From Ancylobacter sp. IITR112 (GTDB taxonomy: Bacteria; Pseudomonadota; Alphaproteobacteria; Rhizobiales; Xanthobacteraceae), in the NCBI RefSeq assembly GCF_041415945.1, contig NZ_JBGCUS010000008.1, forward strand, positions 1-8,436: 8,436 nt of DNA. The letters run 5' to 3'. The notes beneath the pieces are model-generated. The model saw only the letters and a list, made by a program, of their open reading frames with translations, searched no databases and was not told the origin of the DNA. Positions 1 to 4,152 of the stretch are shown in pieces. A program made the translations under genes and the position numbers. Positions within the stretch are counted from its first letter, which is position 1. Each line of letters opens with the position of its first letter.

Positions 1-58
1 GTGGCAGGTCTGGCCGAAGGACGGGCGCTGCACGCCCTCGATCTTGTCCCCGCAACGT

Positions 59-143
59 CCGGCGACGGCTTTTTTCCGCCGCCGGCCACCCCGGAGGGGA
101 CCCCGGCCGGCTTTGCATCGCGAAGCAAAAAAGCCGTCGCCGG
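59..143. repeat. Perfect 17-bp inverted repeat with nested hairpin
   Basis: The arm CCGGCGACGGCTTTTTT (59-75) is exactly complementary to AAAAAAGCCGTCGCCGG (127-143). Inside it a second perfect pair, GCCGGCC (81-87) with GGCCGGC (105-111), encloses CCCC/GGGG (89-92 and 96-99). The result is a three-level foldback of 85 bases ending 145 bases before the DUF736 start. Transcribed, it would form a long stem; as DNA it could extrude as a cruciform. The inner edge of each outer arm is a run of six T or A. It could be a terminator, a regulatory leader, or a recombination or replication signal; the sequence does not decide between these. Confidence 0.85.
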
Positions 144-170
144 CCGCCCTCCACTGCGTTCCGGCCCGAA

Positions 171-203
171 GGTCCACCCCATTGCGCAAGCGCAACGGGG
201 ACC
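171..203 (+). repeat. Imperfect hairpin upstream of DUF736
   Basis: TTGCGC (182-187) and GCGCAA (190-195) form a perfect 6-bp stem with a two-base spacer. The flanks GGTCC...CCCC (171-180) and GGGGACC (197-203) continue the pairing with small bulges. Together with the 59-143 repeat it makes most of the DUF736 leader foldable. The function is unknown. Confidence 0.6.
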
Positions 204-288
204 CCGGCGGGTGCGGGTCGATCGCCGTCGGCCTCACGACCGCCATCGGGTCGCGATGGGCGCGGCCCGGAACCAAGGGAATGAGACA

Positions 289-603
289 ATGGCCAACATC
301 GGCACCTTCACTTCGAACGGCAACGGCTTCATCGGCAACATCCGCACCCTCGGCCTCAAGGCCCGGACCCGCATCGTCCGCATCCCGAATCCCTCGGACC
401 GGGGTCCCCAGTTCCGCATCTTCGACGCCGACAACGTCGAGCTCGGCGCAGCCTGGCAGCGGACCGCCGAGGAGACCGGCCGCGACTACCTCTCGGTCAA
501 GCTCGACGATCCGTCCTTCCGCGAGCCCCTCTATGCCACCCTGGTCGAGGTCGACGGCGAGGAAGGCCTGCAGCTGATCTGGTCCCGGCCGCGGCGGGAT
601 TGA
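289..603 (+). CDS. DUF736 family protein
   Basis: This encodes a 104-residue soluble protein that I recognise as the DUF736 family, a small protein of unknown function found repeatedly on rhizobial plasmids and integrative elements. Family hallmarks visible are the N-terminal MANIGTFT, the glycine-rich stretch with GFIGNIRTL (residues 13-21), the central ELGAAW (46-51), and [11 protein letters not shown] (61-71), with a C-terminal LIWSR. The ATG at 289 was chosen because the family begins with this motif and AAGGGA lies 8 bases upstream. The open frame continues far upstream but is not family-like there. The small acidic ORF at 672 follows on the same strand after 68 bases, so the two may be co-transcribed. 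There is no signal peptide or membrane segment. The biochemical role is unknown; linkage to transfer genes suggests a plasmid maintenance or establishment function, which is inference. Confidence 0.9.
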   Translation: MANIGTFTSNGNGFIGNIRTLGLKARTRIVRIPNPSDRGPQFRIFDADNVELGAAWQRTAEETGRDYLSVKLDDPSFREPLYATLVEVDGEEGLQLIWSRPRRD

Positions 604-671
604 TCGCAGCGACGCGAGGGCTCCGCCGCAAGGCGGGGCCTTCGTCCTTTCCGGCACACGTGGAGACTCCG

Positions 672-866
672 ATGACGCGATCCCGTTCATCACAGCGCCG
701 AGAGCCACATCCCGACGATATCGTGCTCTGGCCTGACGGCTCCTGGGCGACGCTCGAGGAGGTCCGCAACGGCGACTATGACTGGAAGTCGGACGACTAT
801 GAGATCATCGACCACATGGACGACGCCCGGCTGAAGGCGGCCGGAGTCCTCGACGAGACCATGTGA
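672..866 (+). CDS. Small acidic hypothetical protein
   Basis: This encodes 64 residues with no family that I recognise. The ATG at 672 has GGAG 6 bases upstream; an in-frame TTG at 600 overlaps the DUF736 stop and lacks such a site, so the shorter form is preferred. The first ten residues are basic (RSRSSQRR) and the rest is strongly acidic: 16 of 64 residues are Asp or Glu, with eight of them between residues 35 and 51 around DYDWKSDDYEIID. Two Trp and three Tyr in the middle suggest a folded core rather than a disordered tail. It follows the DUF736 gene and ends 9 bases before a GC-rich hairpin, so it is probably the last gene of a short two-gene unit. There is no membrane segment. The function is unknown; an acidic DNA-mimic or protein-partner role is only a guess. 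Confidence 0.7.
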   Translation: MTRSRSSQRREPHPDDIVLWPDGSWATLEEVRNGDYDWKSDDYEIIDHMDDARLKAAGVLDETM

Positions 867-874
867 CGCCCCCC

Positions 875-905
875 GGCCGGCAGCGGTTCGCTTGCCGGCC
901 ATTTT
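875..905 (+). terminator. Hairpin between convergent genes, probable terminator
   Basis: GGCCGGCA (875-882) pairs perfectly with TGCCGGCC (893-900) across a 10-base loop, followed by ATTTTC (a run of only four T). It lies between the end of the small acidic gene (866) and the end of the WGR gene (917), which face each other. The T tract is short, so termination may be weak or depend on Rho. Confidence 0.6.
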
Positions 906-916
906 CATGTCTCTAT

Positions 917-1165
917 TCAAATAGCGTCGCGATAGCCGCGCCGTCTCTTGCTGCGCTCGAGGCGGCTCAGCGCGTCGCCGGCCTCGTCGGGCCGATCGAA
1001 GGTCTGCATCATCGATTGGCCATTGGTGCCGATCCGTCCCCAGTTCCGGATGACCGAGGCGCCGCCGAACAGGGTCGGCTGGATCGCGAGCATGTAGAAG
1101 CGCCGCATGTTCTGCGTCGGATCTATACGGCGAAGATGGACGGGCAGGCTCTCCGTGTCGGTCAT
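917..1165 (-). CDS. WGR domain-containing protein
   Basis: This encodes an 82-residue protein that is almost entirely one WGR domain, the small fold named after its Trp-Gly-Arg motif and best known from PARP-type enzymes and some bacterial regulators, where it can contact nucleic acid or protein. The motif is clear: WGRIGTNGQ at residues 42-50, preceded by RFYMLAIQPTLFGG (22-35), with a basic C-terminal tail RSKRRRGYRD (71-80). The ATG at 1165 is preferred because homologous stand-alone WGR proteins start just before the HLxRIDP segment. GGAGG lies 13 bases upstream, a rather long spacing. An in-frame ATG at 1237 would add 24 residues but would place a perfect 10-bp palindrome inside the coding region. 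It lies 84 bases after the thermonuclease on the same strand, so the two are likely one unit. The function is unknown; nucleic acid binding is inferred from the fold and the basic tail. Confidence 0.85.
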   Translation of the reverse strand: MTDTESLPVHLRRIDPTQNMRRFYMLAIQPTLFGGASVIRNWGRIGTNGQSMMQTFDRPDEAGDALSRLERSKRRRGYRDAI

Positions 1166-1211
1166 GGGCGGATTCTCGCCTCCTGTGGAGGCACCGTCCA
1201 ATGGGTTTTCC

Positions 1212-1235
1212 GAATCGATCCGGGAGGATCGATTC
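1212..1235 (-). repeat. Perfect 10-bp hairpin between thermonuclease and WGR genes
   Basis: GAATCGATCC (1212-1221) and GGATCGATTC (1226-1235) are perfect complements around a 4-base GGGA loop. Each arm contains ATCGAT and a GANTC site (1212-1216 and 1231-1235), the target of the alphaproteobacterial methyltransferase CcrM. It sits 14 bases after the thermonuclease stop and 46 bases before the WGR start. It could be an operator, an intercistronic RNA hairpin that limits read-through, or an mRNA stabiliser. There is no T tract. Confidence 0.8.
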
Positions 1236-1249
1236 ATTGCGCTGATGGG

Positions 1250-1723
1250 TCAGTCGCACCAGCTGCGCCGGCCGCCGTCCCAGCGGCGGACGAGCCCTTC
1301 GGCGACCAGCCGCTCGCCGATCGAGCGGCCCGCACGCAGGACCGTGCGCAGCTTGCGGCCAAAGGGGTCTTCGTCCCGTGGTCCCGCGACCAGCGAAAAC
1401 GGCCCGGCGTTGAGCATCGCCTGCAGCCTGCGTTTCGCCGCCTCGCCGAGCTCCCGCTCATATCCGCAGCGCGGCGGGGTGAGTTCCGGCGCGTCGATAT
1501 CGGCGATCCGGATCTTCTGCCGGCCGAGCCAGAAGGTGTCGCCGTCGACCACGCAGTTGAAGCGTCGAGCGCTCCGGCAAATGGAGAATATAGCGGTCAC
1601 CGTGTCGGCGGGAGGTCCGGAAGCCGCGCCAGGCATCGGCTCGGCGCCTCCGCGATATGCCCAATAGAACGTGGCGAGGACAATCGTGGCGACGACGGCG
1701 CGTTTGGCGAGAAGGCTCCTCAT
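1250..1723 (-). CDS. Staphylococcal nuclease-like (thermonuclease) protein, membrane-anchored or exported
   Basis: This encodes a 157-residue SNase-family protein, expected to be a calcium-dependent phosphodiesterase that cleaves DNA or RNA. The active-site pattern is complete by comparison with staphylococcal nuclease: VVDGDTF (58-64, Asp62 matching Asp21), IRIADIDAPE (71-80, with Arg72, Asp77 and Glu80 matching Arg35, Asp40 and Glu43), and FGRKLR (121-126, Arg123 matching Arg87). The N-terminus is basic (MRSLLAKR) followed by a hydrophobic stretch at residues 9-22, so it is probably anchored in or exported across the inner membrane; no lipobox is seen. Cysteines at 49, 57, 86 and 156 could form disulfides outside the cytoplasm. 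The ATG at 1723 is the only good start, with an in-frame stop shortly upstream and only a weak ribosome site. The WGR gene follows downstream. Small exported SNases are frequent on conjugative elements; the role in transfer is unclear. Confidence 0.9.
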   Translation of the reverse strand: MRSLLAKRAVVATIVLATFYWAYRGGAEPMPGAASGPPADTVTAIFSICRSARRFNCVVDGDTFWLGRQKIRIADIDAPELTPPRCGYERELGEAAKRRLQAMLNAGPFSLVAGPRDEDPFGRKLRTVLRAGRSIGERLVAEGLVRRWDGGRRSWCD

Positions 1724-1849
1724 TCTGCTGGATTGCCGTTCAAGCCGGGCGTTGGATCGCGTCGGCGGCGCTGTCGTTCTGGATGGGCTGATATTTTCAA
1801 TGCGGCGTTCTTTCTTTGGCCGAATCCGGTCCGGGTCCGAGGCACAGGA

Positions 1850-1864
1850 TGACGTTGCACGTCA
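1850..1864. promoter_or_regulatory. Palindrome, possible operator
   Basis: TGACGTtgcACGTCA is a perfect 6+6 palindrome with a three-base centre, the form expected for a dimeric regulator. It lies 126 bases upstream of the thermonuclease start and is the nearest perfect palindrome to it. No regulator gene is visible in the window and no promoter could be placed around it. Confidence 0.35.
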
Positions 1865-2019
1865 CAAGATGCAGCCCGGGAAGAGGACTTGCGGAAAGGC
1901 GGGATAACTGGGCGAGCCGCCTGCGGCGGACTGGCTCTACTCGCGCCGCTGCGCTTCGCTCCCGGAGTCCGCTGCGCGGTCTCCGCCATGCGGTGACGAT
2001 CCATCTCGCGGGACGAGGC

Positions 2020-2115
2020 CGCCCGGATCGACCGGGCGCCCCGTCGCGAGGGCAACCCTCGCGCACCAGGCCGGCTGGCCGCCGGATGCGGACACGGCGC
2101 CCGGCGGGCGCCGTG
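2020..2115 (+). repeat. Three tandem perfect hairpins
   Basis: Three stems follow each other within 96 bases: CGCCCGG/CCGGGCG (2020-2026 with 2032-2038, 5-base loop), CGCGAGGG/CCCTCGCG (2045-2052 with 2056-2063, 3-base loop) and CACGGCGCCC/GGGCGCCGTG (2093-2102 with 2106-2115, 3-base loop). The last one is followed by GCTTTCC and a CT repeat, a pyrimidine-rich tail that resembles a weak terminator on the plus strand. The succession of short-loop perfect stems outside any gene suggests a structured RNA, or a protein-binding or recombination region. Confidence 0.7.
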
Positions 2116-2184
2116 GCTTTCCTCTCTCTCTCTGACGTCCGATCATACACCCGCCACTCCGGCGTCAAGGACATCGCGGTTCCC

Positions 2185-2227
2185 CCAATTTTCCGCCGCC
2201 GCCCGGGAGGCGCCGCCGGAAAATCGG
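2185..2227. repeat. Imperfect 19-bp inverted repeat
   Basis: The arm at 2185-2203, containing AATTTTCCGCCGCC, matches the complement of 2209-2227 at 16 of 19 positions around a 5-base CGGGA loop. The stem includes four T (2189-2192) opposite four A. It lies 97 bases before the 168-aa gene. The start of its left arm shares the 13-mer TTTTCCGCCGCCG with the region upstream of DUF736 (72-84). Confidence 0.7.
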
Positions 2228-2294
2228 CACCCCCGCTCGCCGCCGCAGGCGGTCGCTTCGCGATCCCTGACTCCTCGCGCCTACGGTGCAGCCG

Positions 2295-2316
2295 CCTTTC
2301 GTCAGAACGAAAGGAG
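2295..2316 (+). promoter_or_regulatory. Hairpin covering the ribosome binding site of the 168-aa gene
   Basis: CCTTTCGT (2295-2302) pairs perfectly with ACGAAAGG (2307-2314) around a 4-base CAGA loop. The right arm runs into the Shine-Dalgarno sequence AAGGAG (2311-2316), which stands 7 bases before the ATG at 2324. In the mRNA the folded form would hide half of the ribosome site, so translation may depend on melting or on a bound factor. The regulatory role is inference. Confidence 0.6.
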
Positions 2317-2323
2317 ACACCCC

Positions 2324-2830
2324 ATGTCCGACATCGACTACCTCTCGCTGTTCACGCGCCTCAACGGCTTCAGGTTCGTAGCCAGGATCAGTCGCGTCGG
2401 TTGCGACAATGATCTCGCGCGCAGCGCACACGACCGGCTGGTCGCCAAGCTCGGCGATCTGATCGAGCTGATGATACGCGCGGTGGAGGCGCAGCGGTGC
2501 GCGCGAGACGGCGCCGACCCGGCGCGCGCCGAGGAGGCCGCCGAAGACCTCTATTGGATCGAGGCGGAATTCGAACACCGCTGGATCGCGCAGCCGCAGC
2601 CGCTCCTCGATCATCTCGACATCTACCTCGCGACGCAGGAGATATTCGATCCCCGCACGAGGCGCTGGTACGCGCTCGCCGAATGCGGCCCGTCGCTGCG
2701 CGAGGTGAGTGACCGCAGCCTCTGCGGTCTGCGCCAGATCATCGACCAGATCGCCTCCGAGACCGGCGTGAGCTTCCATGCCCGCCGCATCGTCTACGGG
2801 CCTGCGGAGCTGGCGCCGAGCGGCCGGTGA
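2324..2830 (+). CDS. Hypothetical protein, 168 residues
   Basis: I do not recognise this family. The ATG at 2324 has a strong AAGGAG 7 bases upstream and the reading frame shows normal codon use for the window. The protein looks soluble and mostly helical: a long amphipathic segment from about residue 30 to 95 rich in Ala, Glu, Arg and Leu (AEEAAEDLYWIEAEFEHRW at 67-85), followed by DIYLATQEIFDPRTRRWYALAECG (99-122) and a C-terminal part with LRQIIDQI (136-143). Cys residues at 27, 59, 120 and 134 form no obvious metal motif. There is no signal peptide or membrane segment. It stands alone on its strand and converges on the DUF1173 gene across an 11-bp hairpin. Its ribosome site is covered by a hairpin, suggesting translational control. 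The role is unknown. Confidence 0.75.
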   Translation: MSDIDYLSLFTRLNGFRFVARISRVGCDNDLARSAHDRLVAKLGDLIELMIRAVEAQRCARDGADPARAEEAAEDLYWIEAEFEHRWIAQPQPLLDHLDIYLATQEIFDPRTRRWYALAECGPSLREVSDRSLCGLRQIIDQIASETGVSFHARRIVYGPAELAPSGR

Positions 2831-2837
2831 GCCGCAG

Positions 2838-2863
2838 GCGAGAGGCGGTCGGCCGCCTCTCGC
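2838..2863. terminator. Perfect 11-bp hairpin between convergent genes
   Basis: GCGAGAGGCGG (2838-2848) pairs without mismatch with CCGCCTCTCGC (2853-2863) around a TCGG loop. It lies 8 bases after the stop of the 168-aa gene and 29 bases beyond the end of the facing DUF1173 gene. There is no T run on either side, so it would stop RNA polymerase only weakly, but it would protect both mRNA 3' ends. Confidence 0.6.
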
Positions 2864-2891
2864 TCTCGCATGGATGCCACCTCCGACCACG

Positions 2892-4088
2892 TCATGCCGG
2901 AAGCTCCGGCATGGCTCCATCGCCGATGTTCCAGGTCCACGACGCGATGCCGCTCTCGGCGATCAGCTCGTCGAGCTTTTCCCGATAGTCGGCCTCGGCG
3001 CCGTCGGGCACGATATACATGCCGAGCGGTGCGGCGCCGTCCTGCCGCAGAACAACGCAGGCTATCGGGTGCGCGGCCGGCAGGTTGTAGCGCAGGCTTT
3101 TCACGAAGCTGGCGCCGCGCTTCGCCAGCGCGTCGATCAGCGCCGCCTCGTAGCGGTTCTCGAACGGCAGCCAGCGATCGGTCACGACCATGAGCGCGAT
3201 CGACTCGATCGAGGCGATGCCCGCGGCATCGATGCCGAAGGTGGCGATCGCGATCAGATGCGAATCCGCCGTCGCGTTCCACAGCGCCAGCTCCGGGGCG
3301 AACACCGCGTTGATCCGCCGATGAACATCCTCGTTCAGCATGAAGGGAAAGCGCGGGAGATGCTTGATCACGACGCGGTGGCCGAAGCGCGCCGGTGCGA
3401 TCTCCTTGACCTCGCCGATCAGCATGGCGAGCGAGCGGCGCTTGCCCTCGGCCTTCAACGCGCGGCTGAGGAACGTCTCGCGCCGCTGCGCGATCGCGGC
3501 GTCGCGATCGGCGTCGAATATCTCGGGAATGAACAGGACGTCCGCGAGCGACTTGCCCTTCGCGGTCTTGCCCTCGGCCGCCTCGAGCAGGAACTTGCGC
3601 AGCACCGCCCAGTTGCGTCGGCCGGTCATCGCCGGACGCCAGCGATTGAACTCGGCCTGCTCCCACAGGTAGTGCAGCAGGGCGCGCAGCGAGAGGCGCG
3701 AACCGTCCGTCTTCACCGCGCCGGCATCGATCGCCTCGCGCGACGCCGGCGCCGCCCGACCGGCCTGCTTCGACAGGCTGAAGTCGAGCTTGAGCAGGGT
3801 GACGCCGTCCTCGGCATTCTCGACGATCGCCTCGCCGTCGACGGCGCCGAGGCCGGACAGGGCATGCGGCGGCTCATAGGAATCGCAATCCGGATCGTGC
3901 CGCGGTCCGCTGCCGGGCATCCGCTTCAGCACATGGCGGCCACCGGCGCGTGCGACATACATCGGCACGCCCTCCGGCCGGCACAGGCACAGCGGATGTT
4001 CGCGCCGGGCAAACGCCTCCGCCAGCCGCTCGGCGATGTCGCCGGCACTGTCCTCGACCTCCATGTCGCCGATGCCCAGCCGTCTCAA
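2892..4088 (-). CDS. DUF1173 family protein
   Basis: This encodes a 398-residue protein I recognise as DUF1173, a family of unknown function of roughly this length found on alphaproteobacterial plasmids and integrative elements, usually near transfer genes. Family-like segments are HPLCLCRPEGVPMYVAR (31-47), HDPDCDSYEPP (64-74), LKLDFSLSK (99-107), LSLRALLHYLWEQAE (133-147), LIGEVKEIAPAR (223-234) and TDRWLPFENRYE (303-314). Cys34, Cys36, His64 and Cys68 could bind a metal, giving a zinc-knuckle-like N-terminus; this is inference. The start is a TTG at 4088: GGGAG stands 7 bases upstream, and the family begins with this MRR-type N-terminus; the first ATG (4064) would remove eight residues. 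It lies 64 bases after traG on the same strand, with a perfect 16-bp palindrome in the gap, so it may be the last gene of the traC-traD-traG operon or have its own control. It is predicted to be cytoplasmic. Confidence 0.87.
   Translation of the reverse strand: MRRLGIGDMEVEDSAGDIAERLAEAFARREHPLCLCRPEGVPMYVARAGGRHVLKRMPGSGPRHDPDCDSYEPPHALSGLGAVDGEAIVENAEDGVTLLKLDFSLSKQAGRAAPASREAIDAGAVKTDGSRLSLRALLHYLWEQAEFNRWRPAMTGRRNWAVLRKFLLEAAEGKTAKGKSLADVLFIPEIFDADRDAAIAQRRETFLSRALKAEGKRRSLAMLIGEVKEIAPARFGHRVVIKHLPRFPFMLNEDVHRRINAVFAPELALWNATADSHLIAIATFGIDAAGIASIESIALMVVTDRWLPFENRYEAALIDALAKRGASFVKSLRYNLPAAHPIACVVLRQDGAAPLGMYIVPDGAEADYREKLDELIAESGIASWTWNIGDGAMPELPA
2893..2913 (-). repeat. 8-bp hairpin overlapping the DUF1173 stop
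   Basis: CATGCCGG (2893-2900) and CCGGCATG (2906-2913) are perfect complements around a 5-base loop, covering the last codons and the TGA of the DUF1173 gene. With the 11-bp hairpin 29 bases downstream it may help end or protect the transcript. Confidence 0.5.
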
Positions 4089-4101
4089 AGCACTTCTCCC
4101 G

Positions 4102-4117
4102 GCGATCAGCTGATCGC
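4102..4117. promoter_or_regulatory. Perfect 16-bp palindrome upstream of DUF1173
   Basis: GCGATCAGCTGATCGC is fully self-complementary with no spacer. It sits 13 bases before the DUF1173 start, adjoining the ribosome site GGGAG, and 35 bases past the traG stop. The shape fits an operator for a dimeric repressor controlling DUF1173 separately from traG. It contains two GATC sites and a central CAGCTG. Confidence 0.5.
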
Positions 4118-4152
4118 TCCTGCCGCCCGCGGAATTCCCCTATCGCCGCCGA

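Larger units (their letters stand above)
1..288. other. Structured non-coding region upstream of the DUF736 gene
   Basis: No convincing gene is visible here. One forward frame stays open from the left edge into the DUF736 gene, but its predicted peptide has low complexity and runs straight through large inverted repeats, and the DUF736 family normally starts at the ATG at 289. The first 55 bases could be the edge of a gene cut off by the window; neither strand gives enough to identify one. The rest holds a 17-bp inverted repeat (59-143) and an imperfect hairpin (171-203), listed separately. No clear -35/-10 pair was found. Confidence 0.6.
1724..2323. other. 600-base region without a convincing gene, rich in hairpins
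   Basis: Open frames exist on both strands but translate to Arg/Pro/Ala-rich, low-complexity peptides with no recognisable family, and they cross several perfect inverted repeats. The region carries the upstream control of the thermonuclease (minus strand) and of the 168-aa gene (plus strand). An AT-rich patch near 1791-1801 (ATATTTTCAAT) is the only promoter-like composition seen. A six-fold CT repeat lies at 2122-2133, just after a 10-bp hairpin. The individual hairpins are listed separately. It may contain a structured leader or a small RNA, or be the remnant of a decayed segment. Confidence 0.6.

Noticed and set aside
1..288. N-terminal extension of the DUF736 frame from a GTG at position 1
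   Set aside because: The extension is low-complexity Pro/Arg-rich sequence crossing a 17-bp inverted repeat; the DUF736 family and the ribosome site both point to the ATG at 289.
863..1852. 329-codon open frame on the plus strand
   Set aside because: It runs antisense through both the WGR and the thermonuclease genes, which are recognisable; no family match and low-complexity stretches.
2020..2227. CRISPR array or tRNA genes in the hairpin-rich region
   Set aside because: The stems differ in sequence and there is no repeat-spacer periodicity; no cloverleaf with T-loop consensus was found.
1797..2412. Open frames on both strands of the 1.8-2.4 kb region as genes
   Set aside because: Arg/Pro/Ala-rich translations, no ribosome sites of note, and several perfect hairpins inside; better explained as non-coding.
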